A stretch of 64,000 nucleotides of DNA from Membranipora membranacea (Eukaryota; Bryozoa; Gymnolaemata; Cheilostomatida; Membraniporidae). Below, piece after piece: positions 36,501-46,941 of this stretch. The notes beneath the pieces are model-generated. The model saw only the letters and a program-made list of their open reading frames with translations, ran no database searches and was not told the origin of the DNA. The stretch spans positions 16,680,001-16,744,000 of the forward strand of contig OU612075.1 in NCBI GenBank assembly GCA_914767715.1, read 5' to 3'. The position numbers and the translations under genes are program-made. Position 1 is the stretch's first letter, and each line of letters begins with the position of its first letter.

Positions 36501-39500
36501 GGAAATAATGCATAAAATGTGAATGAAGCATTACGCGCTGACATCATCAGCCACCTTGTACTAGTGCATCGGGCTGCTAAGTCCCGATCATTTTATATGT
36601 TATGTACATTGTCAATAAGACAAGGAACGGTGTTACTTTTTGCCAACAAGTAGTCATGTTTCAGGAAATGTCTGATATTCAGGATAAATCAAACTTGGAC
36701 TGTTGTGGTTATCAGCTTGTGTGCACCTGCGTCTGTTACATCCGGACACTGTGAATAGCCTTAACCATTGTAGTGCAGTGAGCCATGATACCCTACTCAT
36801 TGAAACTGCCTCACTTAAAAATGCAGAGATTATTGTCATGGGCATTTCAACCATTATAATCATACCTGAGTGAGTTTTTGTTGTAGTGATGTTAGATTCA
36901 TCTCTAGGTTGGATACTTGTGATGTATAAGTGGAGACCTGCCTCGTCTTGTCACTGTTAGCTTGCCGTAACTCATTCAGCTCCGTCCTCTCATTCTCAAC
37001 TAACAAGTTCTTCTTTTCTCTCTCCAGGCTCATAGCCTTGTCTGGTGTCAAAATAAGAAATACATGTCATTGCTTGCATTTTACTACTGAAAACTTTTGC
37101 AAACAACCCAACAGAATACAATTGGCAATGATTGCCCTGTCATAATTTAAATCCTATCTGTACCACAAATTCCCATTATTCTTATTTCAGCAGAAATAAG
37201 CGCTAAGTAGAATCTAAACAGCCCAATGCATTACCATCATCCGTTTTGAGGACGAAAATGGCTGCAGTGATATAAGACCGAGAAATAATGTATGCCAATG
37301 GAATGCAACAAATCCCATTTGCAGTCAATGTGAATACACCACAATCCAATAAACCTATAATTTATTGTTGCCACTTTGCAGGCTACAACTTGACCGTCAT
37401 CCACCATAAAATTGAATAAACCGAGTTTCAAAATTGGTTATCTTGATTTCAATTTTAAGCAGTGCAGTATTTCTGGTTCTTGGCAACTAAATTCTTGAAC
37501 AAAACACTGTAATTCAATTGGTGTTCTGTGATATGAGAACATCAGCTATGGTAAACGGTACATGACAGGAAGCAAATCTTAGTTATGCTGTGACCAGCAT
37601 GCAATGTTCACAGTAATGTGGTAAGATTTTACCCTTCATCTGATTTTCCAGAGCTTTAAGTTCTCTGTATTTTGTATCATAAGCCATCTTTTCATCAAGT
37701 TTACATCTGTATACATAAAAAAGCATTCCAGTAATACTGTCAAACTGAAAATAAAGCTAGAAATCAACTTAAATGAGATGATATGCACTATGCAGTCATT
37801 CATATGAAATATCAATTGCATGTCTGGATCAAGGTAATTGTGAAATTAAAAATTTGGTATTAATCTGATCTTGGAGTTACCCCATCTTGTAATCCAGAAA
37901 CAACTAATTAGACAACTCTTAATTGTAGCCGTTTTGCATCAAAAGTATGAGTAGGGAGTTTGGTTAATGCACCGAACTCCCTGATAATGAGTCTGGGTAA
38001 CAATGCCTGAGGGTTTTATAATCACACATGTCTATACTGGTATCAGATCAATGCCAGTTGAGGTTTTCAATTACACAATGAAAGGAGGCTATTTATGTTA
38101 ATTTTGAAAATACCATGTCCATACTCTATTGCACGAAATGGACGGCTTCGTGCAATAGAGTATGAACATGGTATTTGACAAACAATGCAAAAATCTGGAC
38201 AAGGAATGAAGAACTGTTTGAATATTCGAAGATCGGTGCTGACACATGTCTCAACTATGCTTTGTGCAGCTAACCTTTCACGCTGTGCTCTGAGTGTAGC
38301 CTCTATAGATAACTCCTTATTGTGTACATCATTCTCTCTCTTCCTTAACATTCTCTCCATCTCTCCAACCTTCTCCTCGTTAACTCTCTGCATCCTAACA
38401 TCACATAACATGATATCATATCAGTGTTATCTATTCAATTATCTAAAGTTTGTACAGACAACACAGTGAGCCTTGATGGATATAATAAGGGAATATCTAA
38501 TCCCATTCTAATCACATTTGGCTGCTACAATGAGCACTCTGTGATAAAAACACGACATAGTGATTAACAGCCCCCCTTACCTTGCCGTATTCTCCCTCTC
38601 CTCCCTAAGCTCGCTCTCTCTAAGTCTGAGTTGTTCTGTCTGATTAAGCAGCTGTTGTCTCTGATTGTATGTCTCTCTCTGTACACATTCATATTCAGAC
38701 TTCATAGACTCTGTCACAGATCGCTCTCTCTCATTCACTGCTGATATCTTACGTCCGTACTCCTCTTCTAACTGAAGTCACACAGAATACAGGTGAGTGT
38801 TGAGTTAACATGAATATGCATAGTGTTATACCAGCATTATTTGCATTTTCGAGCCGTGAGTGGACAAATCGTACAGACTTGGGATCTGGTAATCCTGATT
38901 TGGGTGCTGTTAGACTCTCTATACAAGCCACTTCCTTGGAAACAGGATTTCAAATAAGACAGTTGAGTACAATTGCCTCAGCACCTATATGAGGTCACTG
39001 ATGATGGAATGTCATAATCATAAATCTTGACAAATGCTCCGCACTTGTGCATGAGTATAATGTGTGCCAGCATACTTTATAGGGGGTATTTCTGCCCTCA
39101 TTCAGGGCATTACTTGAATATGACCAAACAAGTCCTTGCCACTTAAACACTCACGTGGAAGTTGTATAGCCCTGAATTCAGTCACAGGAACGCTAACCTG
39201 CAGTTTTCGTTGTTGTAGTTCTTTGTCTTGTTTTTCTCTCTCAGCTAACCTGATCATCTCCATCTCCAGTTTCTTCCACCTCTCGAAGTCGTCTCTGTAC
39301 TTCTTACTCGTCTCGGTCTCTATCTTCCTCTGATAGGAGAGCAGTCTCTCCTCTACGTTACCTGAGTTAGTCGGCGGCTGCTTCTTAGCAAACTGCTCAT
39401 CTATAGAGGAGAGCCTGTCAGCTGGGATAGAGTAAATCGATAGTTATAACATGTAGGTACATGATAGATGTTATCCCTTGGGTTCTTAGGGCATACATGA

Positions 39501-41344
39501 AATAGCATAACTGACATAAGCGTGAGCTAAATAGTATATCAAGGTAGAAGTCTCCCTTAGTGTGTGACTCACAATGCATTTACACATCGTAACTGCACTG
39601 TACTTTATGAGTAATAAAGAATTGAGTTCAATCTAGATGCTACGAAGCTGCAATAGATTGAGCCTTGGCTATAAACACAGGAGCCATAACAACAAAACGT
39701 GGGTTGGCTGAGTAATGATTTAGCAATTATGATCAGGCCATTTGAGTTTGACATAGAAGTTGGGCAGAATATTGCGACATTGCATTCCCCAATATATCTG
39801 AAGATAAATTATGCTAGTATGGTTAGAAATCACCCCTGCATCTGAGAGCTTAATTGACAGAACTATATATAATATTCACTCACATAACATGCCCATAGCC
39901 TCTATGTCTGTTTGTGTACTCTCCTCACGTAAATCATCGCGATCTTGCTTCATCAGTTTGGTTATTGCGGAAGCTAGAATAGCGAAATTTTGGGGTTGAT
40001 CAGCCATACCAAGAAACTGAGAGAGTTCACTGTCACTCAATACCTATAAATTATAGTGAAATATCATTGAAATTGAATACATGTACCTATGGGTAGCTCC
40101 TACACAGGGAAAAAGCAGTGTGCAGTGAAACACTGCTCTTGTGTGTTAAAAAGGAGTTTTTAAGCATGTGAATGGGAGTTGCTTTCTCCTGATTTCCCAG
40201 ACTACTCGCACATATACTGTAAACTGTGTCAGCATAATATGTGGACCAAACAATCATGTGCTAAAGAAATGTTGTTTATGTACATAGGCTGTTGATGAAT
40301 TTAAGGAAATAAAGACAATTCTGGTATAGGACAAATTACATCACAAAACAAGTCGGACGCCCGCAATCACAGAGAGTTTTAGGAGCAGCGATATTGAGCC
40401 ACTCACCTCAGATTTTGTGAGGTTGACCTCAGGTAGGAATACACTGACTGTATAATCACAGCCCTTCTCTAGTAAGTATCTATACACCAGACTATCTACT
40501 ACTTTCTTCTGTAGTCCGCTCATCTCAGGCCAGTGTTTACTTCTATCACCACGGCGACCATGACGACTTTCACCACCGAGCTCGGATATCATGTGATTTC
40601 TCAACTGACTCTGTAGAATAAGTAGGTAGCCTCAATCAGAACCATACAGAATTCCGACAACAATGTTTGAGTTTTTTAAAACATAAAACCTCTCAAATTA
40701 GAGATAATATGCAATAATGCAAGGAAACACATGAAATTAGAAATATAAGGCACCACCTCAAAAATGCAACACTACATGAACTATATATGTTTGGTCAGAT
40801 ATACTCTCAACCAAATTCTGTGACTGTGCCCTGGTCAAGCAGATAACAGTACCTGCCTAACCAGCCACTAATTAAGTGAATGAACAGCTACTACAGAAAA
40901 GGTTCAGTTCTTTATGGGTTGAGGCAGTTTTATGAAATAATCATAGTAGAGGGTTGATGCAGCCCATGTTGCGTGCTAAGACATAGTTCAGTTACTCAGT
41001 CCAATCCAACACTTGTGTTGTAAAATGTATGGTAGGTGCTGTATGTGACATGTTCTACAGCACCCATGCCGCCCCTAAAGCACAAACAACAATGCTTTAT
41101 AGGCATTGAGTGCTGTAAGACATGTCTCATACAGCACCTGGCATATGTCTTACAGCACCCGTCGCCAGCGACGGTTTTTAGTGCCCATTCATAACCGGAT
41201 AAATTTTTGTGATGGGAGACGTTGAGACCCATCCACTACTATTAGCTCAATGACACACTTTACCTTGAGCAGATCCAGTAATCCTTTATTATGTAACCTC
41301 TCATAAAGAGCATTCCTCATTTCTTCTGCACTCATTCCATCCAT
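18502..41344 (-). CDS. OFD1: OFD1, centriole and centriolar-satellite protein (18 exons, 990 aa)
   Basis: In transcript order the coding exons are 41264-41344, 40407-40610, 39884-40043, 39198-39421, 38581-38771, 38275-38394, 37633-37706, 36866-37041, 26123-26230, 25332-25442, 24703-24850, 22884-23189, 22243-22455, 21502-21599, 20728-21255, 20294-20380, 19902-20017 and 18502-18529. All phases agree and sum to 990 codons plus stop (human OFD1 is 1012 aa). Matches to remembered OFD1 include the N-terminal ALYERLHNKGLLDLLK block, a LisH motif with CDYTVSVFLPE (about 55-90), coiled coils (about 150-530), the LTDEAENLHSAFKSL block, the VMQKYMLMIKQ block and an acidic EDDDFW end. OFD1 acts at distal centrioles and in ciliogenesis. 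Exon 15 carries five SLDxQW repeats not known to me from vertebrates. Intron 8 hosts other genes. A candidate AATAAA is at 18141-18146 (minus). Confidence 0.93.
19020..19670 (+). mobile_element. LINE 3' fragment in the last OFD1 intron
   Basis: A broken frame contains KPYMTINSAVQ and QICFQLSPTTDF, which line up with RPYLTTHSAKQ and YLSPTNDL in the C-terminal part of the 12-16.8 kb LINE. A 3' end with GGCAATAAAAGTG near 19660 also matches. It is a 5'-truncated, degenerate copy of a related family, antisense to OFD1. Confidence 0.65.
22665..22800. mobile_element. palindromic MITE copy 1
   Basis: The core 22687-22757 folds on itself: AGTTACTTACAATAAAG and GTTGTGTCAGA on the left pair with TCTGACACAA and TATGTAACT on the right. 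Flanking sequence (GCATGTTATAG on the left, ACTAAAACATGC on the right) is shared with the copy at 23.25-23.43 kb. Confidence 0.65.
23250..23432. mobile_element. palindromic MITE copy 2
   Basis: This is the same family as 22.67-22.80 kb, with a longer centre. GAGTTGTGTCAGATTTGCGTGG is mirrored by CCATGCAAATCTGACACATC, ending with ATAAGTAACTGCC. It lies in an OFD1 intron. Confidence 0.65.
24499..24637. mobile_element. MITE with TATCTCTnATCG terminal inverted repeats, copy 1
   Basis: It begins TATCTCTTATCGATAGAG and ends CGATCAGAGATAC, with ACCATCACAAGGAATTTGGT and GGGCGGGTACATGTTA inside. About 140 bp, non-coding, in an OFD1 intron. The copy at 25,883 is clearly the same family. Confidence 0.75.
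25180..25325. repeat. TA-rich microsatellite
   Basis: Runs of (TA)n with short interruptions end within about 10 bp of the 5' splice site of OFD1 exon 10 (exon 25332-25442, minus strand). Confidence 0.9.
25575..25790 (-). mobile_element. tRNA-derived SINE
   Basis: On the minus strand an A box TGGCTCAGTTGG (25759-25770) matches the pol III consensus exactly. It is followed 43 bases later by a B-box-like GGATTGAATCC (25705-25715). The tRNA-unrelated body carries the TTTGCAG and CCTTAGGGGCG blocks shared with the truncated copy at 15.6 kb. It lies in the OFD1 intron between exons 9 and 10. Confidence 0.8.
25883..26020. mobile_element. MITE with TATCTCTnATCG terminal inverted repeats, copy 2
   Basis: TATCTCTGATCGATAGAG at the left end and CGATCAGAGATA at the right end are exact inverses over 12 bp. 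The interior matches the copy at 24.5 kb. Confidence 0.75.
27333..27670 (+). CDS. secreted bidomain Cys-rich (defensin-like) protein, last exon
   Basis: The exon follows a strong acceptor (CTCCTGTCACAG, ending 27332) and continues a codon in phase 1, as in the related genes, then runs to a TAA at 27668-27670 (112 codons). Module 1 is C-x3-C-x9-C-x6-C-x-C plus an adjacent Cys. Module 2, from the WGCPAVEAC motif, is C-x5-C-x3-C-x15-C-x7-C-x-C, the same spacing as module 2 of the 6-9.8 kb gene. A short tail with two more cysteines and a PVTPP stretch follows, with no mucin repeat. The exon for the signal peptide was not found; by analogy it is short and upstream. The gene lies within OFD1 intron 8 on the opposite strand. 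AATAAA is at 27731-27736. The CSalpha-beta fold is inferred from spacing. Confidence 0.7.
28624..28737 (+). promoter_or_regulatory. TATA promoter of the nested mucin-type gene
   Basis: A TATAAAAAA box at 28676-28684 lies about 55 bp before the ATG. GGCCTCGCC at 28624-28632 is conserved in the copy at 33.3 kb and, inverted, in front of the 6.05 kb gene. Confidence 0.6.
28738..29932 (+). CDS. secreted protein: defensin-like module, mucin linker, defensin-like module
   Basis: Three exons in phase, 28738-28792, 28968-29432 and 29802-29932, give 216 residues. Exon 1 is a signal peptide (MAQLHIFLLLGLASA). Exon 2 opens with GGCPDSYKC and a module C-x5-C-x3-C-x12-C-x5-C-x-C (about residues 28-59). 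It continues into a Thr/Ser/Pro linker with five 18-bp TSPPST units and further Thr-rich sequence. Exon 3 encodes the second module, C-x5-C-x3-C-x13-C-x7-C-x-C, and stops nine bases after a CSCSTSQT end. The N-module contains an NSS glycosylation site. Both modules have the CSalpha-beta cysteine pattern, and one phase-1 intron separates the linker from the last module. The gene is nested in OFD1 intron 8 on the opposite strand. Function is unknown; secretion and heavy O-glycosylation are likely. Confidence 0.75.
31890..32468 (+). pseudogene. decayed copy of the bidomain Cys-rich gene, split by a MITE
   Basis: From about 31,900 the sequence follows the 27.3 kb exon (the GATGCTGTTATAAAACTG block, then a KWGCPDV motif) but lacks most of module 1. 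It is cut at 32,020 within module 2 by about 290 bp. It resumes near 32,315 with GCTACATGGGTGA and continues to the homologous TAA at 32466-32468. The second part still reads cleanly (KGLRCKCSYI, then PVTPP). The loss of the first module and the insertion argue for a pseudogene, unless the insert is spliced out. Confidence 0.75.
32026..32311. mobile_element. 286-bp MITE inserted in the pseudogene
   Basis: The ends CAGTCCTACTAG (32026-32037) and CTAATAGGACTG (32300-32311) are inverse over 12 bp with one mismatch. TTTA occurs just outside on both sides and may be the target duplication. The centre carries a further inverted repeat, ATCATAGTGGATCATAGTG against CACTATGATCCACTATGAT. Confidence 0.75.
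33422..34645 (+). pseudogene. duplicate of the defensin-like/mucin gene, start lost and premature stop
   Basis: The three-exon structure of the 28.7 kb gene is kept: 33422-33476, 33651-34310 and 34509-34645, all with intact splice sites and phases. The first codon is ATA where the paralogue has ATG, and no in-frame ATG follows in that exon. A TAA at 34037-34039 interrupts the linker repeat, in a TCA-type codon context. The N-terminal module is identical in pattern (GGCPDSYKC onward). The linker is longer, about 12 TSPPST-like units against 5. The last module (GGCPSVVEC, C-x5-C-x3-C-x12-C-x5-C-x-C-C) stays open to its own stop. A TATAAAAG box (33357-33364) and GGCCTCGCC (33316-33324) are preserved. 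Most likely a young pseudogene; a null allele in one haplotype is possible. Confidence 0.75.
35698..35747. repeat. short hairpin, 20-bp arms
   Basis: GACAAGGATGCCAGACCAAG (35698-35717) and its inverse (35728-35747) differ at one position, with a 10-base loop. It lies in OFD1 intron 8 beyond the pseudogene. Confidence 0.8.
38108..38176. repeat. hairpin, 30-bp arms, OFD1 intron 6
   Basis: Arms 38108-38137 and 38147-38176 are inverse repeats with one mismatch around a 9-base centre. Probably a small foldback element. Confidence 0.8.
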
Positions 41345-42976
41345 AACTGTCACAGTTAGTTCTAAAAATTTAGTCTAGAAATCTAAGAAGATCATACCTG
41401 ACAAGTCTCCCTTTTTGGTAGGGAGCCTCCCAGTTTATAGGGGTATTTTCCACCTCCTCCCTATCTCCCTTTTTCCTCCCTTTTTTCAGCTTCCTTCACC
41501 CAGAAGAATTTTTAAGCTTCTCGTTGCAAGAAAACTATGTTTTCCTACCCCCACAGTACATATACATATATATAATTGCCTATTAACATACTATCTCTCC
41601 TCGTTCGTATAAAGTGCAATAATATAATTTGTAAAATCAGGTAAAATTATGCATTGCATAATATGAACGCTCTAGTTTTAGCTTAAAATAAATGACAACA
41701 AGGGCCAAATTACACCCTCGCTGCGGGACGCGCAGAGTGGTACTCCGGGTCGGGAGTTCGTCCGCAGAGACCTCCTGATTTTTGGGTCTACCAACTTGTC
41801 ATGTATGAAGAAGATAATGATGAACGTAAATATAAATGAATCATACCGCATGCATTGGCAAGTTACCTATTGAAAACCAGCCACTTTTGTAAAGTAAAAA
41901 AAAATTTCATCTACGCACTACAATTTGTAACCACAATTTAGCCGTAAAAAGGAGGTTTCACAATTTTGAGGTAACCGTATTTATACACAGCCAAGTGCAT
42001 TCTAACTATCCGTTGCCAAGCTTTTCACAAAACAAAGAACAACCACAGTAAAAACATCTGAAAGACGAAGGTATAACCTAGCTCTAACTCCTCGGTATAA
42101 TACTGCAGACTTTGACATGCTACTCAGCCCCTCCTATGAGCGGACTTTGCAGGCATCCAAGAAAACATTATGATATGATGTCACTCATCTTAGATAGGTA
42201 GCAAAGAAGGCATAGCAGCCCCCTGGTAAGATTTGACTCATAATTAGCAATTAATGAAACTTGAGTCTGCCAAAAAAATATATAATAAATACTGAAGTAG
42301 GCAGGTCTTCAACAAAACAAGCATGGGCCTCATGCACATTCTTGGAGCCAGCTAGCCCCATCCATGATAATGTTCATAAGGTAATGGGACAGTATTTTAT
42401 TGATTTACAAGAGGAATCTGGGTGACATAATGTTCATACAGCTCCTTGACTATAACAAGGTGTAAAATGGGGACTCTCTTTTCTTCTAACAAAGGCAAGA
42501 GAAGAGGAGTCCTTGGTTTGAAAATAATGATGGTGGCATTTACATTTAATAATATCAAACTTTGATTCAAAGAGTACTCCTTGATAATATCACCATACAT
42601 ATCACCATACATATCACAATGATAAACAACCATAGTGAATTTTTGTTTGTAATCCTTTTTGCTGAAGGTCTTCAATTGATGCCTTCTGATCTTTTCAACT
42701 GGGACTTATGCAAACTCACCAGAAAAACAACTGAATATTGTAAAACATGAATATTTTAGCAACAGTCTGTCCTTTTAAATTTCCTCTCTTTTTCAAGTAC
42801 ACTAGACGTCAAACCTTATATTGTGATTGTTAATATTGTTAGGTTTTCTTATACATGTCTATTAAGGCATTAACTGTTCCGCAGTGAATAAAAAGCAAAA
42901 TTCTATTAGACACATAATCAGCTAATAGAAATTCAGCTAACAAGTCTGCCCAATGATATGTTGCATAAGAACCCCA

Positions 42977-42989
42977 GCAACCTAGCAAC
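42977..42989 (+). promoter_or_regulatory. candidate X-box (RFX site) upstream of DRC4
   Basis: GCAACC-T-AGCAAC fits the X-box consensus GTNRCC-N(0-3)-RGYAAC in 11 of 12 fixed positions, 109 bp before the DRC4 ATG. RFX factors control ciliary genes across animals. The site also lies between the divergent OFD1 and DRC4 genes. Confidence 0.55.
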
Positions 42990-43097
42990 AGCTAAACAAG
43001 TCAGAAGAAGAACAGCCATTTGCAGTGAAATAATACTAAAAGGCAGAAGAAAAAACTTTTAATTTTTTTTTAGTTTCTTGCCTAAAGAGCCGCCACC

Positions 43098-46000
43098 ATG
43101 CCTCCTAAAAAGAAAGGGGGAGGTAAGAAGAAAAAGTCTGCAAAGGCTAAAACACCCACTGTAATAGATGGGATATCTACAGAAGAAATGAGTAAAGAAC
43201 AGTTGGAGGAGCACATTACTAGGCTCAGAGAAGAATTAGATAGGGAGAGGGAGGAAAGAAATTACTTTCAGCTGGAAAGAGATAAAGTCAATACATTCTG
43301 GGAAATTACCAAGAGGCAACTGGAAGAGAAGAAAGCAGATTTGCGTAACAAAGACCGCGAAATGGAAGATGCTGAGGAGAGGCATCAGATAGAGATTAAA
43401 GTTTACAAGCAAAAAGTCAAACATTTATTGTATGAGCACCAAAATAACATTTCTGAGCTCAAGGCTCAAAACACAGTGTCTTTGAAGATGACACAGGATG
43501 AAAATAGATCAGAGGAATCGACACTCAGGAAAGATAAACGCTCGCTGAAGGTTGAACTCAAAGAACAGGAGCTCGCTCACGAAGATATCATCAAAAATCT
43601 CAAGAAGGTTTGTACATTGAAATTCCCAAACATCCAACACGTATATCCACTTCACATCTTGTCGCTTGCTAGTGATGTAGCGTATTTATGCATCTGTACC
43701 ATGGCGGCAATTTGTTTCAGACGAAATTAATTTTATCCTTCAAGGTTGCCCGGATTATCACGTTTTGATTTTATTTTTAGACTCATGATGCTATGATCAC
43801 AGACTTGAGAGCCGATTTCGAGAGGCAGGCCAAGGAGATCGAGTCCAAGTATGAGAAGAAAATGCGTGCACTGAGAGATGAGCTAGATCTCAGGAGAAAG
43901 ACTGAGATCCATGAGATCGAGGTTTGTGCAGCTCATTTAGCTTGGGAATTGAAACTTGTCATTAAAGAACATCCTTGTAACAGAACAGACAAAATACTAT
44001 CATATGTATTAAGATCATGCATCCTAGCATAATATCATTTAATCATAATGATATTTATTTATTACAGGAGAGAAAGAATGGTCAAATCAACACTCTTATG
44101 AAGAACCATGAGAAGGCATTCAGTGATATCAAGAATTACTATAATGACATCACACTGAATAACCTCGCTCTCATCAACACTCTCAAGGACCAGGTGGGTG
44201 TAGTGGTGAAACTGTTCATTTATTTTACATTAGGTCCGAAGCTTTGCCCTGTGAATACTGAAGGATAACCCTGATTTCATAAATATGAAACAAATAATGG
44301 CCGATGTTTATACTGCAGATTGAGAAATTTTATGATGTTCAGTATGAAGGTTGAGATGTTCTGAATATTTGATTCTTTTTGTGTGGTAACCCCATAAGTC
44401 ATCTCCATTTGACGGTTAAAATTTAAGTTAAAATTGATGACTTACAGCTGGACTCTGTTCATAAAACATTGGAGCATTTAAAGCTTTAAAAGAACGGAAA
44501 AAAGTCTTTCTTAGCAATGATCTTCATTGTCCTGAAAGATAACTATTGACAGATGTTGTTACTACTCAAACCTAGTCAATGTGCGCAGAAGCTTTAATTT
44601 CAAAACTGTTTGTCTAATCAGGTTGAAGAGATGAAGAAGAAGGAGGAGAGAATGGAGAAGCAGATGAATGAGGTGATGGCTGAGAACAGACGACTCGTTG
44701 AGCCTCTCAACAAAGCCAGAGAGGAGGTGGAGGATCTAAAGAAAAAACTCGCCAACTATGACAAGGATAAACAGGCGCTCATCAACTGTAAAGCCAGGCT
44801 CAAAGTATGTTAATACACTGGATCCGGCATATTTGACTCAATCCAATTACTTTTTACTTTGTGAAAACAATAATAATGTTTGGTACAATCCGACAACTAA
44901 TTTTGGGAATCCAACATGAATTTTGTTGCATTCCATTGGTAAACATAGGAGTAAGTGTTTTATGCCAAATTATCTAAACTGGAGCTGTGTGAGCAAAAAC
45001 CTATCATGCCTCATATATCGAAAATGTATCAAGATAACAAGATTCTTTACATCATTTATACTCCAAGTATTTCTTACGAAATTCACATTGTTGAAAGATT
45101 TCAAGATATTAGCACACGATCAGCGTTTGTTGTTATAGCTACTCCTAACCTCTAATTTTGTATGATCACAGGTGATGGAGGATGACCTGAGAGCTCTACA
45201 ATGGGAGCATGAAGTTCTCGAGCAGAGATTCGAGAAAATACAGTCTGAGAGAGATGAGTTGTATACCAAATTTGTCAAGGTAAGCTCTATGAACTTCTCA
45301 TTCAGTTTAGTTTAATTTGAGTGAAGACCATTGAACAAAGTGTTTTTGTCATGTGAAAACAACATAGGAATGAGAGCTGATATGGCGCTACTGCTATTTG
45401 CAGCATAACAATGGATTTTAATTTTTCCAGAGCCAATGTCTTCATGCTTCAAACTAAGAACCAAACTTTGTCGGTGTTCAAAATAATCAAGATGAAGCTG
45501 AAAACAGGTGATTTCAAACACTGTCTTCAAAATTCACTGTCTATTCCCTTACCTAGGCCATTCATGAAGTACAGCAAAAGTCTAACTTCAAGAACTTGCT
45601 GTTGGAGAAGAAGTTATCGGCCCTCGCCGACAGTCTTGAAAAGAAGGAGGCACAGTTGAATGAGGTGTTATCTGCCTCTAATCTCGACCCAACAGCCCTG
45701 ACTGTAGTAACCAGAAAACTAGAAGATGTACTTGACAGCAAGAACTCTGCCATCAAGGTAGGTTATTCAATCCCAATAATTTATGCCAATAAAGTTAAAA
45801 AGCAATTCACAACATTATACAATACACAACGGCTAAAGACACTTTTCAGTAGTAACACAAGCATAGATGTAGTCTGAACCCCCAGACTCTTGCCCCCCCC
45901 CGGCCGACACACACCCCTCCTCCCCCACCCCGGCCAGGGAGGGGGGCATATAAAGTGACAAAACAAGCATACATTACATAAGGGATGATACATTCTTCTT

Positions 46001-46230
46001 TTTACAGATGAAGCATGTATGTATGTATGCTATTTTTTCACTTACAGGATCTGCAGTATGAGTTGGCTCGAGTATGTAAGGCTCACAATGACCTCATGAG
46101 GACATATGAGGCTAAACTGAACATGTTTGGAGTTCCGACTGAGGAGTTAGGATTCAAACCTCTGGAGAGCACTGTGGGAGGTCAACAACTAGGTCACGGC
46201 CCCGCTGGACTGGTCAGCGCGCCAATGTGA
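43098..46230 (+). CDS. GAS8: DRC4 (GAS8), nexin-dynein regulatory complex subunit
   Basis: Seven coding exons in phase: 43098-43607, 43781-43921, 44068-44193, 44622-44804, 45172-45279, 45557-45757 and 46048-46230. They give 483 residues (human protein 478). Conservation is very high along the length: a basic Lys-rich start ([13 protein letters not shown]), the [20 protein letters not shown] coiled coil, [16 protein letters not shown], the [12 protein letters not shown] block and the [20 protein letters not shown] block. The start follows GCCGCCACC, an ideal Kozak context. DRC4 is a coiled-coil structural subunit of the nexin link on motile axonemes, so the organism has motile cilia or flagella. 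AATAAA is at 46509-46514. It is divergent from OFD1 and convergent with the membrane-protein gene at 46.9 kb. Confidence 0.97.
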
Positions 46231-46941
46231 AACTATTAGCCGCATATTTATCGATTTTTCAGTGAAGGCACGTGGACTTTGATGGAAAGTTTAGGTAGCA
46301 GATCAATTGATTGAGTTTGTGAGGTAACTCATTCCAGCTGCGAAATCGGTTATGAAATCTGTCTCAAATAATATGTGTCAATAGCATTTGACACTATCAC
46401 CAACAGATAATCAATCCTCACCTATATGTTGACAGTATTTTTCCATGCTATTAACCCTGATTAATCTGCAGATATCATAGTGGTGTTATTTTCTTAATCA
46501 TGTTTATCAATAAATGACTATCAATGTATAGTTTTTCAACTCTACAATCGCATAGATCTGGCTGTCTCTTTGGGGTCCATATTTAATGTTATTTAAATCT
46601 ACAGTATTATAGTTGTATGAAAGGTTAGACATACTCCAATAGTTGCTGTTTAAAAAAGACCTCCAATTATTGTATCACAGCAGTATTTTATTGATCATTA
46701 AATGTTAAAAGATAGACCAAAGTTTAATTTCATACCCTGTTTGACAAATCATATTGTGGAAAAAAAACTTTGAAAAAACTTTGATTATTGCTAGAGTACT
46801 TTTTCTTTGGCTATAATCAATAATAATGAGGTGGTGGGTTTGAAAAGTTGAACTGCAAATTGACAGGTTGAATTCCAGCTGTTATGAAATGCTCCAATGA
46901 ACCTCCATGTTTTAATTAAATTTTTAACTTAAATTCTATAA

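Larger units (their letters stand above)
31900..36700 (+). repeat. tandem segmental duplication, unit B
   Basis: Second copy of the unit at 27.3-31.7 kb. It carries the decayed bidomain gene and the disabled mucin-type gene, and all its genes look broken, whereas unit A's are intact. Ends are approximate. Confidence 0.8.
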
